DNA from: Owenia fusiformis
Lineage: Eukaryota > Annelida > Polychaeta > Sabellida > Oweniidae
DNA length: 64,000 nt
Direction: 5' to 3'
Assembly (NCBI GenBank): GCA_903813345.2
Contig: CAIIXF020000007.1
Span: forward strand, 27,453,564-27,517,563
Shown here: positions 51,830 to 63,367 of the stretch, one piece after another
How the letters are laid out: each line of letters begins with the position of its first letter
Position numbering within the stretch: the stretch's first letter is position 1
Made by a program: the position numbers and the translations under genes
Notes under the pieces: model-generated
Seen by the model: the letters and a program-made list of their open reading frames with translations, nothing else
Database searches by the model: none
What the model was told of the DNA's origin: nothing

Positions 51830-53340
51830 AACTAATCCCCATTCAACTAAAAATATAAACAACTATTGCTGAAAGTGAAAAATTGGTCATTTTGCCCATT
51901 TATGTGTCATTTTTTGATTTTAGTGTGATAATAAATGTGCTAAACTTTTGAAAAGTTTAAGCATATTAACATACAATAATAACATTTGTGTTGGTTTTCT
52001 TATTAAATGGTGGAGGGCAGATCTTAGACCTCTAATAAAAAAAAACATTCGTTGTCTTACATACATTTTCTTTAACTTAAATCAAAGAAGACAGATTCAA
52101 TATATGAATCTATCATCAAAGAATTATAATTGTGGAAAATTATATGCTACTGCTAAATGCAGAATGCTAAAAATGCCAAATTTAAGGCACATGTAATCAA
52201 ATGAAGGTTATATTAAATAATACATAGTATTGATAGAGAATAGCTACAATTTTGTTAAAGTTTATGTTTTGAAATTACTATTTCATTTACATTATAAATG
52301 GGGCAGGGGAGACATGAAAGCTCTAATATCAACATTGGTTGTCAAATATACATTTTTTCTATCCTAAATGGAAGAAGACATGTACAAGAACAGATCTGAC
52401 AAAGAATGCACCAACCAGTCAGCATAAAACTCAAGATATAAGGACTTATATGTTATTGCTGAAAGCGAAAATGGTAAAAAAGCCATGTTTTGTCCTTAAA
52501 TGTCTCATTTCTAGGCACTAGTATACCAATAAAGGTTCTGAAATATCTTAAACACATTTAATAACACATAATATTGATATAGAATAGCTACAACTATATT
52601 AAAGTTTATAGTTTCAAGTTATTTTATATTTTCATATTTTTCTTATAATTTTTCATTATAAATGGGGTAGGGGAGATCTGAAAGCTCTAATATGACCATT
52701 GGTGGTCCAATATACATTTTCTATACCTTTAATAGAAGAAAACATCTACAAGAACAGGTTTGATTAAAATTGCAACAACCAGCCAGCATAAAACTCAATA
52801 TATGAGGAACTATATGTTACTGCTGAAAGATAAAATGATTTTAAAAAATGCCAAGTTTTGTCCTTAAATATCTCATTTCTAGGCACTAGTATACCAATAA
52901 AGGTTCTGAAATATCTGAAAAACATTAAATAATACATAATATTGATATAGAATAACTACAACATTGTTAAGTTTATAAATTCAAGTTATTTTACATTTTC
53001 ATATGTTTCAGTAATTTTTCATAATAAATGGGGTAGGGGAGATCTGAAAGCTCTAATATGACCATTGGTGGTCCAATATACATTTTTTGTATCTGAAATG
53101 GAAGAAAACATATACAAGAACAGATTTGATTAAAATTGCAACAACCAGTCAACATTAAACTCAAGATATAAGGAACTATATGTTACTGCTGAAAGCGAAA
53201 ATGATCAAAAATGCCATATTTTGTCCTTAATTATCTTATTTCTAGACACTAGTACACTAATGAAGGTCCTTAAACATCTGAAAAACATTAAATAATACAT
53301 AGTGTTAATATCAAATAGCTAGAGTTTTGTTTGAGTTGAA
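51830..53340. repeat. Right-arm tandem units, inverted
   Basis: The same unit in reverse orientation (ATGGGGTAGGGGAGATCTGA... GATATAGAATAGCTACAAC), with unit boundaries near 52250, 52600, 52970 and 53330. Confidence 0.88.
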
Positions 53341-53876
53341 CATTTTGACTTTTTGTAGTTTCCATTTTTAGCCTATTTTTTCTAAAAAATTCAAGGTATG
53401 TCTTCTTCGGACCAATATTAAGATATGTTCGCAAGAGTTCTATGCTTCGCAGGCGAAATTCCTTATATAGGAAACCCTAATAGAATGAAAAATACAGAGA
53501 AACTCCATCCAGCTCACAAAGTCATTTTTTGCACAATTCTCACACCTTCCACCCCGAGTAATTAGTTACACGCTGTATATCACTGTGTATAAGGCGATTT
53601 GTATGTCCTCCTCTTGTCCATGTCTCCATGGACGTGTAGTCACGTTGGTGTACATCCATGGTCTCACTAATTGATTAATGGGAGAGTTGTGTTTGCTTTC
53701 AAGTTGAAAATGTGACATATTATGATGTGTCCGATAGTGATTGATGATTACACCCAAAGCACCATGATCTGTACCCTTTGCATTCATTCGACTTCACTTC
53801 TTAAAAGAGAGCTTCGTCTACGTCGTGGTTTATAACTAGACTCTGTGCCAGCTGTCTGTGCGCAGGGTACATGATC

Positions 53877-53905
53877 TGATGGCGCAGTGGAGAGCGCATC
53901 TGACC
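53877..53905 (+). repeat. tRNA-derived 5' half (A-box) fragment
   Basis: TGATGGCGCAGTGGAGAGCG followed by CATCTGAC matches the 5' half (D arm, internal A box) of an elongator tRNA-Met as I recall it. No anticodon loop or 3' half follows, so it is a fragment or SINE head rather than a tRNA gene. Confidence 0.55.
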
Positions 53906-55606
53906 GTCTCTTTATTCCGCAAGTAAGTTTGTTATACTCGAGAAGAAAAATTCTCTTCAAATTAAATTGGTAATATGTGACGAAACTTTCTTTAAAGTTA
54001 TTTAAAGTTAGAGTGATAGGTACTGTGTTTGAAATAATATTTCAACAGCTAGTCCCACGTGAACCTACTGCAATCCAAACTTATAAGTAATTGAATATTT
54101 AACTTATGATCGGTGTTTGGTGTTAATATCTGTTCAGATTTCTTCAAACTTTTACTGTGAACACGTATCGAATTGTACATAAACGTTTGAACATATTATA
54201 GGCAATATATGGTGCCATGGCAACAGTGATATTTTGTAGATTTTAATATTAGTTCATCAATAACTTGAGAAGAAACTTATAAATAAGGTAGACGACCAAA
54301 ACAAATCGTTGTCATAGCCACGCAATGGAAGTATATTATATTCTATTATGATTTTATCAATAACTTAGAAAATGCCCAAAGCACTTGACTTGATGAAACC
54401 CATACTGACAGTAAACATCCTAAGATTAAACCATTTCTTCGAATAAAGCCAGAACTTGCATTTGGAAAATAGGCATCAGCAGGTAGACAAAGAAGAGCAA
54501 AATAGAAAATATTAGAAATGTATTGATTTTGCGAAATAATCAACTCGACTTTTTTATCGTCGATTTTTCGAATCACATTTTCGAATCTAATTTTATCATT
54601 TCTTATATCTTTAATACATGGACTTTAAAATACGCATTTACTTTAATTTATTTTCAACCATGCCAGTCTTTTTCTACCCCTTTTCTTACACAACATAGAT
54701 GGATATCCCACATTCTGGAATTATTTCATCAATGGAAAATATATTCAAATCAAACAGATTTGTATTAATATATATATAGTCTTATTGCCATTACGTATAT
54801 TCTGTCAAGTGGATAATCCAAATCGACGTCTTACTTAGGTCTATGTATACTTAGACTATACCCACGTAGAAACATGGGTATTCAATACGTTTGTTCTCTA
54901 TCAATGGCCTCAATAGAATTGTTAGTCTACAAAAATCAAACTTTTAACCTGTGTCAACAAGAATCGTAACTATTTTACAAACTCGAATCATATGAATGAA
55001 ACCGCGATACAAAAGCTTGTTCTTTTTTAGGGGAGGCTTTCAGCTGCGGTCCATTGTCGATCGATGATTCGCGATCGCTAAGTGATTTCGGACTGCACGA
55101 TCGATGTAGCCTTAGTAGCAATTTATAATGGACACTTTGGAATAGACTCAATTGTAACACATTCGACTGAGTGTGTACTGTCAAAAATAGGAAAATATAT
55201 ATGTCTGTACAAAAAGGTTAATTTAACGATAATTCGATTTAGTTTTCATGAAAGCGTTGTAATAACGAAATTATTTGACAATATCAGCCATCAATGGATT
55301 ATTACAGGATTATACTTGATGTTTTCTTGGGATAAGTCAAATAAAAGTAAATCTAAAATAGCCTACAAGCGATAAAAATTCAATATAGCCCACCATGCCT
55401 AGGCCTGTAAAGGGGGCCCTATTACTTTCACGGATATTAGGATACTTTAGGATAATTGGTATGACCTATTAGTTCGAGAAAGTAGTTGGGAAGATTTATA
55501 AGTACATACTCTCGATCCGCTTTATTGAACACAAAGGAAATTAAATGAAACATCAAATCAGGAATGTCAAAATTGTACACAGATGATTGTTTGGAAACAG
55601 TGAGAG
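53906..55606. other. Upstream region of gene B
   Basis: AT-rich with no gene seen. It presumably contains the gene B promoter and 5' leader. The leader just before 55607 is GTTTGGAAACAGTGAGAGATGG. Confidence 0.4.
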
Positions 55607-55720
55607 ATGGAGATGAATCAACATGATAGTTTGAGGATAAGCAAACTAGAAAACAAGAGTTTGTCTACAGAAAAGGCCGGGCATAGGAGTCATAAGGTCA
55701 GAGGTACAAGTTTTAAAACA

Positions 55721-55811
55721 ATGAAATCAAGGCAATGGTGCTTTATATACCTGTACATACTCGTGTTTTCCACGTTGATACAGGAAAACTCGTCTAAAGT
55801 AGTTAGAATAG
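55721..55811 (+). CDS. Gene B exon 1: signal peptide
   Basis: It starts with the same MKSRQWCFIYLYILVF as gene A and ends SSKVVRIG, with donor GTAAGA in phase 1. The frame is open upstream to an ATG at 55607 (adding 38 residues), as in gene A. Over that upstream stretch most residues match, while several positions differ (for example S-F-T-R versus S-L-S-T). Confidence 0.85.
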
Positions 55812-58800
55812 GTAAGATATATTTCATTATTTAATTGTATCTTTTTATGTACATGGTCAATAAATAGGATTTAAGAATAAGGCTTTGAAACGAAGAATCT
55901 TGTAACTTATTTTCAAATTTTCACAGAAAACTTTAATGATATTTGTAGATGGTACAGCAATTTTAAAGTACTTCGTTTATATGAAGGATTTTGTCAAAAT
56001 GCCTAGCAACAAAGCAATTTAACCCTGTTCGGTTTAACAGTTACCAATGTTAACATAATATCAAATATATCATACTCTCCATGATATGCTCCTTTTATAT
56101 AATAATAGGATTATACCAGCTCATACCTATCAACAATGTTCATTTTTCAATAAATCAAAATTAAATGATTATTAATTCCGCCATGATAAAATCATCAATT
56201 ACCGTAACACTTTTATCATAAACGTTGGAATCGGCTGTTGGATATTGTAATTATAAATATATAAAATGAACATTTTGGCTAATTAGATTTTTCAAATATC
56301 GATCTCGATTATTTTTTACAAAAAAATGAAATTAGGATTGCAAAGGGAAACATTTGAATGCTTTTTGAAAATACTACTTCCAAAAGTTCTCGATGCCTTC
56401 TAATTCCTCTAATTAATGCTCAGCAAAAATACATTATTTATTGTATCTTACATGTGGGTATTTGCATTCCCCATGGAGAATATAACTCAATATCCAACAC
56501 AATTAAGAACGGATCAATTAGCACTAGTACTATATTGTTTGTTTGAATCATTAGAGACGTTCTGAGGCTTACGATTTGTGTGTGTAGAATGTAGTTACTA
56601 ATGAGGCCCCCACTCCCCTTTCACCAATCATTGATAACATACTTATAAATAGAAGTAGCAACAATTGATCGTAGCAACGGTCTCATAGCAACCGTTGTGT
56701 CCCTAACATCTTCCGACGTCTGGAGATGAAAATACGGTCTCTCCTTTGCGAACATCGGGCAAGGGTATTTTACTTTTTTCCAAAGCTGTCGTGTTGCAGT
56801 GAAGCCTGACCTTGAAGGGTTTTTGGGATGAGACAATAGGATTCATTTGAATTGATGAGTTGATGAGTTTTTTGTCGCATTAACCCATCTTCGACTTTCA
56901 AAAGTGGCATCTTAAGCATAGTCGCTTACCAGTTTGATTATGAAAACTTCATAGCTTGGTAATCCAAGATGATCCGTATTAGGGAAATTTGAAAAATATG
57001 AAAAGGTGTCTTTATGACATTGTTAAGGTCAATGCAAGTTCATAAGGGTCACTACCACACTATTAAGTCATAAAATATCACCATCACACTATGATTTGAA
57101 GGTCATAGGACGTCACTGTCACCATAGTGAGGCTATGCAAGGCCACTAATTCCTTTATGATATCTTTGGGGATTTGTTTGACTATATCAATAAAGGGCAC
57201 AATACCATTACGATTACTAATAGCTGAGATTAACATAACATTACATCACTTTTACCACTTATTTTTTCATACTTTATGTATGTAATTAGATACAACCACA
57301 CTTAACAATACTGTTATCTTTGGAATTTCAAAGCCTATTTTCCAGTACATTAATTTAAGTTGTGTGTTTAATTGAAAGTGATGTGTAGCTGACATTGTGT
57401 TTAATCAAGATAAAATAATGGTTAGGAAATAAGTAAAGGTCGATTTGACGGTATTGAGGTCATTGAAGGCGAGTGTCATACCCCTGAAAAAACTGAAAGT
57501 GCATGAAGGTCAATATCAGTTTAGTAGGTTATTTGCACAGTAAAAGAAAAAGATACACAGCTGTGTACAAAAATAAAATATTCGATGTTTACTTTCTTCA
57601 GGTTGCCTGATCGCTGGAAGCAGAGACTCACAGCTGTCAGCTCTGAAGCTTGCTGTGGAGTATGTCAACACGAGACAACTCCTTGGTCCTGGTACAACAC
57701 TGGAATACATCTGCAATAACACGCAATCAAAAACCTCATTTGAAATATTACAGCTAGGTATGTTCAATAGTTAATCCAACCTTTCAGCTTTATTAACTGA
57801 GCATTGTTAAGCTATGGGTTTGTTTCATCAATAGCTTACATGGTTAATTGTATTCCTTCTAACTTCTAACCAAAATGAATCGAGCCACTCCTGACTTTAC
57901 CATCAGATTTCAATCACATTATCGGATTAAAGTCCGCCAAACGAAGTGTGTCTTTAATTGAGGCTTTGATTAGTTTTTTATGATGTACAATTTTTCACAA
58001 TTTTTTGACTTATTTCAGATTAATCTTTCAATTTTCAAACTACTCGAAACAAAATATACTTATGATATCTTCGATGTCATCAGACATTTCAATTCTTTTT
58101 CAGAAAATAAAGTTAGAGTTATAAAAAATTGGTACGATGTTTGGTATGAATTGGTATGAATTTTGAATATTGCTTCCAACATTTTACACTCCGTCCCTTA
58201 TTCATTTAATATGGTGATGGTATTTATCTAGAATGAGCTTATATTTGTATGTGTTATGTACTTAAAAATAACTCAGGCAATCTGTTAGATTAAGTTCCGT
58301 AATATGTCCCTTGAAGAACATAACTACCTATAAATGATTTTATTGTTTGAAAACAGAGAGTATTTTAAGCTTGGCTTTGTTAAAAACTACATTTCTGTCC
58401 TTCCCTTTGAAACTGCTAATGAATATTTCCCTTTAGATACAATGAGTTGAATCTATTATCATTAGCGAGATTAGTTTTTAGAGTAACTATAAGCGATCGA
58501 ATTACACAAATCGTCTAGGAATTTACTTTGATAGAGAAGAGCTCCACTACTTATATTTAAACAAGGCATCTAGATCAAGTTTTATGAATACTAAATATAA
58601 AGTCAAATGATGAATTGTCCGATCGGGTTAGTTTCTAAAAGCTTTCGATACTTCAATTCGCCAAAAGAGTTCAGGTGTTACATATATATCTACCATTATA
58701 CAACGCTTTGGAAGGGAGGAAACCCGTTTTGAAATGAAAATGACGTCATTTATATTATGGACGCTGGTTGACAGACATTATAATAAATTTGAACTTATGA

Positions 58801-60862
58801 TATACCAAATTAAAAATAAGTAAATTCCCTATCCACTGGTATATAATATGACATGCTTTCATCAAGAAAATCAACAATATTTATTTTTGAAATACAAGTG
58901 TCCTATTTTTTGGACCACCCTGTATAGCATCAAAATGGCCCACCCCATTGTGGGATCCACAGCCTTTACTATCCTTTTGGAATAGTTCAGTTCTCTCAAA
59001 AGCGTTAGGTAAAGAGGGACTCTGATAAATCAGAATGGGCCCACCCCACTATTGACCAACCATCAATATGTCCTTCACACATATGAGTAAAGTATGAATA
59101 CAATTATGAAACATCGACCATCTGAAGTGATAGTTCCTCTGGTTCGTATTTTAGTACCAGGTTCCCCAAGGATCGATTCTTAGTTAAGATAAATATTGTG
59201 CTATAATTATGTACATAAGGCTGCTTATGTACTGACAGTCAACAGGTAGTAATTACTGTAAGACGCCTAAACACATACAACAAAATTGATAGTATTACAA
59301 GGCATTTAATGTATGAATGGTTGAGCGAATTAGGGTCAAAAGAATGAAGCTATTTGTCCCACCCACGATTTGACTAAAGTGTCAGAATAAAGAATGATAC
59401 AAAATAAGAATAATATGGACGTCTGCGAGGCATTAATTTGATTAAATAGTGCTTATATTTATTTTGTTAAGTATTTTCAATTCTCTAATGATTCAAAAAT
59501 AATCCAAAATGTTCATGAAAGTACTAATAATCAGGAGACGTCCATCTCATTTACTCAGCTTTAACAGAATTGTGGAAAATGTGATCTATTCTTTATGGGG
59601 ATATGAGTAGATTTCAATGTTATTTTAAGAGATGCACTCAGGTAGTACATGTACATCATTCAAAGATTTTTGCAGTGTGTATTGCCCATAGCCCAGTTTT
59701 GTTGGATGGGGGATTTTCACTGATACGATAATTGAATACGGGATTTTTTCAGATTTTTTATTAAGAAAAAACATATTTTAATTTCTATGTACAACATCAT
59801 ATCGATTGAGAAAAATGTCACATTGACCGAGGTTTTTACTTTTTTCATATATTTTCTGAGATTTTCATATACCTTTCTGGCTATTGATAACCTATATACT
59901 CTATAAATAATTGAAATTATTGAGGGCCAATAAACTAATTTTAGGGCAATAATATCTCTACATATTCCCAGAGGGCCCAACCTCGGTATTGTTTCTAATA
60001 TTTCATTCTGATCCTCATAGCATCTTTCTGTTTCACCTAAAACATCATCTCAGGACGGAGAAGAAATGAGATTCCATGGTTTATCATGATGATAATACTT
60101 AGACATGTAGTATTAGAAATCACATGGCCAATTAACCATGCTTAGTTGTTTGATATAGCATGGCCACACTGCACGGGTTTTAATCGACTAGAAAGTTATA
60201 ATGTATGGCTCCATGCTTGTACGTTTGAAAGGGGCATGCATGTTCATCTCAATTTAATGACTTATTTCTATATCATTCCCTTTTTGTGCAGTCCTGATCA
60301 GAAATGACAAAAGACAGTCTCATTCATCATTTACACTATGTAGTCCCACAAGTCCTCAACAATTTCGTAAAGGAATGGCTCATTTTACTGCGTTATTCCC
60401 AAGTGAATATGCAAATAACAGTTTGCGATAAAACATAATGAAGTGTCATTGAAGCTACGTCAGGGTTAATAAAATACAACTGTTTCATGACTATAGTTAA
60501 TATAAGAGTTTAAATATTTCAATGAAAGTTATTTCTCAGCGTTTCGCCGAGAAATAACGCCAAATGGTGATGCAATCTATTATCTTGACTTATTTTACAG
60601 TAGGACGGCCGACTTGAAAACCTCCAATTTTTAGCCACTTCATTCCAAAAGAAAGCCTACAAGAGCTCTACACACCGACAGAGCACCCATTATTAAATCA
60701 TCCTGATTTTGAAATTGTTGCCCACAGGTTGCTACCAGAGTGAGTTGGGAGTAATGGCATTTATTGGGCTAGCAGGCTCAGGGGCACATAAAGCATTGTC
60801 TCCACTCTCGGAAGCGCTACACATACCCCAGATAGCACCAACTGCTACAAACCCTATGTTAG
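55721..60862 (+). CDS. Ionotropic glutamate receptor subunit (gene B), first three exons
   Basis: Divergently oriented paralogue of gene A, with the same exon sizes (91, 156 and 135 coding bases) and the same phases. Only the signal peptide and the first part of the amino-terminal domain fall in the window (about 127 residues). I found no exon equivalent to gene A exon 4 between 60863 and 64000, so intron 3 is longer than 3.1 kb. Intron sequence beside the exons is also alignable with gene A, for example after exon 2 and before exon 3, so the copies arose by segmental inverted duplication. No break is seen in the part present. Confidence 0.9.
55812..57601 (+). other. Intron 1 of gene B
   Basis: The start (GTAAGATATATTTC...TTTTTATGTACATGGTCAATAAATAGG) is alignable with intron 1 of gene A. 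No other gene or element recognised. Confidence 0.6.
57602..57757 (+). CDS. Gene B exon 2: amino-terminal domain
   Basis: Acceptor TTTCTTCAG, donor GTATGT, 156 bases. It reads CLIAGSRDSQLSALKLAVEY and ends SKTSFEILQLG. Replacements against gene A include N to S, G to A, R to N, N to T and T to S. Confidence 0.9.
57758..59690 (+). other. Intron 2 of gene B, lone mariner-type end
   Basis: The first 120 bp match intron 2 of gene A in places (TTAACTGAGCATTGT, GTTTCATCAAT). TTTTTTGGACCACCCTGTA at about 58907-58925 is one end of the same mariner-type family as at 30361. Nothing else recognised. Confidence 0.5.
59940..60090 (-). repeat. Degraded copy of the foldback-core cysteine-rich fragment
   Basis: On the minus strand, AGGTGAAACAGAAAGATGCT followed by ATGAGGATCAGAATGA matches 50248-50285. 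Further on, TTGGGCCCTCTGGGAATAT aligns with TTGGGCTTGGGAATAT. Upstream, CATCATGATAAACCATG is shared too. So the fragment is part of a dispersed family, here inside intron 2 of gene B. Confidence 0.7.
60728..60862 (+). CDS. Gene B exon 3: amino-terminal domain
   Basis: Acceptor TGCCCACAG, donor GTAAGT, 135 bases. The encoded protein is identical to gene A exon 3. The intron sequence on both sides is recognisably the same as in gene A but more diverged than the exon. Confidence 0.92.
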
Positions 60863-61440
60863 GTAAGTAAATAAGAAAAACAACTGAATTTACCCCTAAG
60901 ATTTGCCATCTGGATATTCCCTCTTGAATCGCGTTGTATGCTTTATGTTATGATTGTTTTTGCCAAATTAATTGGGTTTTAAATTTCTGACCTATTCTAA
61001 TTATGATTTACCTGTAACATACGTGGTGTTTAGCCGAACGTTCTCTGGACGGTTTAGAATTGGAAAACATGGGGGTTCTTTTGCTTAGCATAAAACGCCC
61101 TTTTTGGGCGATTGGGAAGTTTTGTGCGATTTAATCAATTATTTACCTCTAATTATCTTTTTAAGCTGGACCTGGCACGGCATTGGCCATAAATTGAGTA
61201 TTAGCTTTTCATATCAACAACTAAAGATATTGTGATAAATGAGTATTGAAAATTGGAAAGTTGGAAAAAAATGGAACATGTATTTGGCTTGTTTTGACCC
61301 AAAATAATTACATCAAGCGTTTTGTTGATCAATTCCACTTATAACTTTAGTCAAGATGTTTAGCAATGATTCGCATCACTGAATTATGCATGATGAAATG
61401 ACTGATTTATTATAAGATTAATGGATACATTAATATATAC
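60863..61440 (+). other. Start of intron 3 of gene B
   Basis: The first part is alignable with gene A intron 3 (TTTACCCCTAAGRTTTGCCATC). No gene. Confidence 0.5.
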
Positions 61441-62880
61441 CTGACCTTGTATTTATTTAACTCCCCTCCATAAGTTTGGCAACCTTAGTTCCCCCATTGA
61501 ACTACGTGTTAAAGCCTCTTTACGTTTGGATTTTTATTCACTTAACCTGCGATGAAATAACTTATAATATTGATGGAAACGTAACTTGACTTTATTTCTA
61601 ATGCCTTCAGATTTCCCAATTTCCCAATTACAATAGGTCAAAAATTGATAATAAATTTGATGAATTTTTGAAAATCGTCATTCCCATGTAAACCAACAGG
61701 AAATGGTGGGTTCGGGGCAAATCAGAAATAGGATATCTATTCAGTTAAATATATTTTTATATAGAAAACTGAATTGTCTAACATTTTTGTACACTAAGTG
61801 TTTAGCTTACTTGATGAATACTAAAGTTACAGAGGTTCAAAGTCATTTTTGAAAATCATTTTTCGCCTCCTGTGTTATTTCAATGGGAGAGGTTTTTTGA
61901 AAAATAATTTTGACTTTAAAGACCTTTAGCTTTGCTGATCCTGAAGAAGGGTATCATTTTTTGTTAAATAAAGTTAGCAAATTCAATTGCCTACCTAACT
62001 TGTATTTTTCCAAGGACTCGGAGTGATGGATAATCTGTCATATGACTTGCGGCAAACCTACCATTTTCCATTGGTTAAAATGGGAATGTCGATTCTCAAA
62101 AATTCTTCAAATTTATCATCAATTTTCGACCTATTGTAATTGAAGAAAAAATTGAGAAAATTTGAAGGTATTGGAAATAAAGTCAAATCACGTTTCAATT
62201 AATCGTATTTAAGTATTTCTATGTAGCTGGATCATTCTGGTTTCCTTGGCACTCAGGGTTAGGCAAAAATATATAACTAGTTGACATATCAACTCATGTT
62301 TGTTGGCAAATTATAATGATGATAATCTTTATTACTATTATATAATATTACATAATCTTACACAATGGATTACATAACCATTATGTAACGTTATTTTTGC
62401 AACTAGGGCTAAGAACCGTGGGAGGTGGTGGGGAATGGGTGGCAACTGAAAAGTTGTAAGTAAGCTTGTGAATAATTTTGATAGCTGACGGATCAGCTCA
62501 TAGCTAGTCAATTAAAATCCAAGTAGAAGCTGGCCTAGCCCATACCCCATATTTTAGAAACATAATCTGTACTGGTACATCATTGGTTAGATGGCCAATG
62601 GGTGGCCTATGACTGGCAAGTCGAATTTGAAACTACATTCTCACTACCTAAAACACATTACATTAATTACATTTATGTAGCTGGATCATTCTGGTTTCCT
62701 TGGCACTCAGGGTTAGGCAAAAACATATAACTAGTTGACATAACAACTCATGTTTGTTGGTAAGTATTTTCATCGCAAATTAAGTAAATAAAAATTCAAA
62801 AGTAAAGAGGCTTTAACACGTAGTTGAATGGTGGAGCTAAGGTTGCCAAACTTATGGAGGGTAGGGTGGCTCAAAATAAT
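61440..62880. mobile_element. Second inverted-repeat element in gene B intron 3
   Basis: The left arm, about 61465-61740 (CTCCATAAGTTTGGCAACCT, ACTACGTGTTAAAGCCTC, ACAATAGGTCAAAAATTGAT), is repeated inverted at about 62040-62215 plus 62770-62862. The right arm is split by the insertion at 62219-62760. Outer limits are unclear. No ORF. Confidence 0.75.
62219..62760. mobile_element. 542-bp insertion flanked by 87-bp direct repeats
   Basis: Direct repeats at 62220-62306 and 62674-62760 (start TATGTAGCTGGATCATTCTG, end CATGTTTGTTGG) differ at about two bases. TAAGTATTT flanks both sides (62210-62218 and 62761-62769), and removing the insertion restores the match to the left arm of the surrounding inverted repeat. 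It looks like a very small terminal-repeat element (TRIM-like), but the repeats lack TG...CA ends and a 9-bp duplication is unusual for LTR elements. Confidence 0.75.
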
Positions 62881-63367
62881 TTTTTTTGGAAATGTTATGC
62901 TCCCTATGTGAATCGAGTTGCATTTTGGGGTAAATATCACCTGTGATTTTTTTCAATTTTTTTAGTCAACTTTTAGGGGTCCCCCACAGCCTTTGAAGTT
63001 TGCCCATAGGCTTAACATTAGTGGGCGTCGCCCAAAATCGTCCTTTGTAGAGGTTTTCTTCAAGAGTGATTTATATAGTTTGTTTGAAGAAAACAACATT
63101 GTATATGATATGATTAGATGTTAAAATCATCATATTACTCTGTTTCATCATGTGAACTTACATAAAAGGTTATACTAACAATATCCTATTAACAAAATAT
63201 TAGGTACATTCGACCAGTATAATTATTTGAACAAGTACAGTTTAAGAGAATCATGTCTCATATATGATTTGGTATTGTCATTATAATGGTTTAAACTAGC
63301 TGTAAAAGGTATATTCATTCTTGACATTTAATGTTTTAAACATGGTTCAGATCAGATTTTCTTATAT
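62881..63367. other. Gene B intron 3, AT-rich
   Basis: No gene or clear element. GTGGGCGTCGCCCAAAAT near 63021 loosely recalls GCCCTTTTTGGGCGATTGGG near 61090, so the inverted repeat may extend this far. Confidence 0.35.

Larger units (their letters stand above)
47865..53563. mobile_element. 5.7-kb foldback element with repeat-built arms
   Basis: The left arm (47865 to about 49680) and the right arm (about 51830 to 53563) are inverted copies. The outer ends read TTACTCGGGGTGGAA on both strands, followed by TGACTTT-TGAGCTGGATGGA, and AGGCGAA beside TGCGAACATAT. The rest of each arm is about four tandem units of about 365 bp (see separate entries). Long TIRs made of tandem subrepeats are known from FB and Galileo elements of Drosophila. 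No transposase and no clear target duplication were found. Confidence 0.85.

Noticed and set aside
53877-53950. Functional elongator tRNA-Met gene
   Set aside because: Only the 5' half matches; no CAT anticodon loop, T arm or 3' stem follows.
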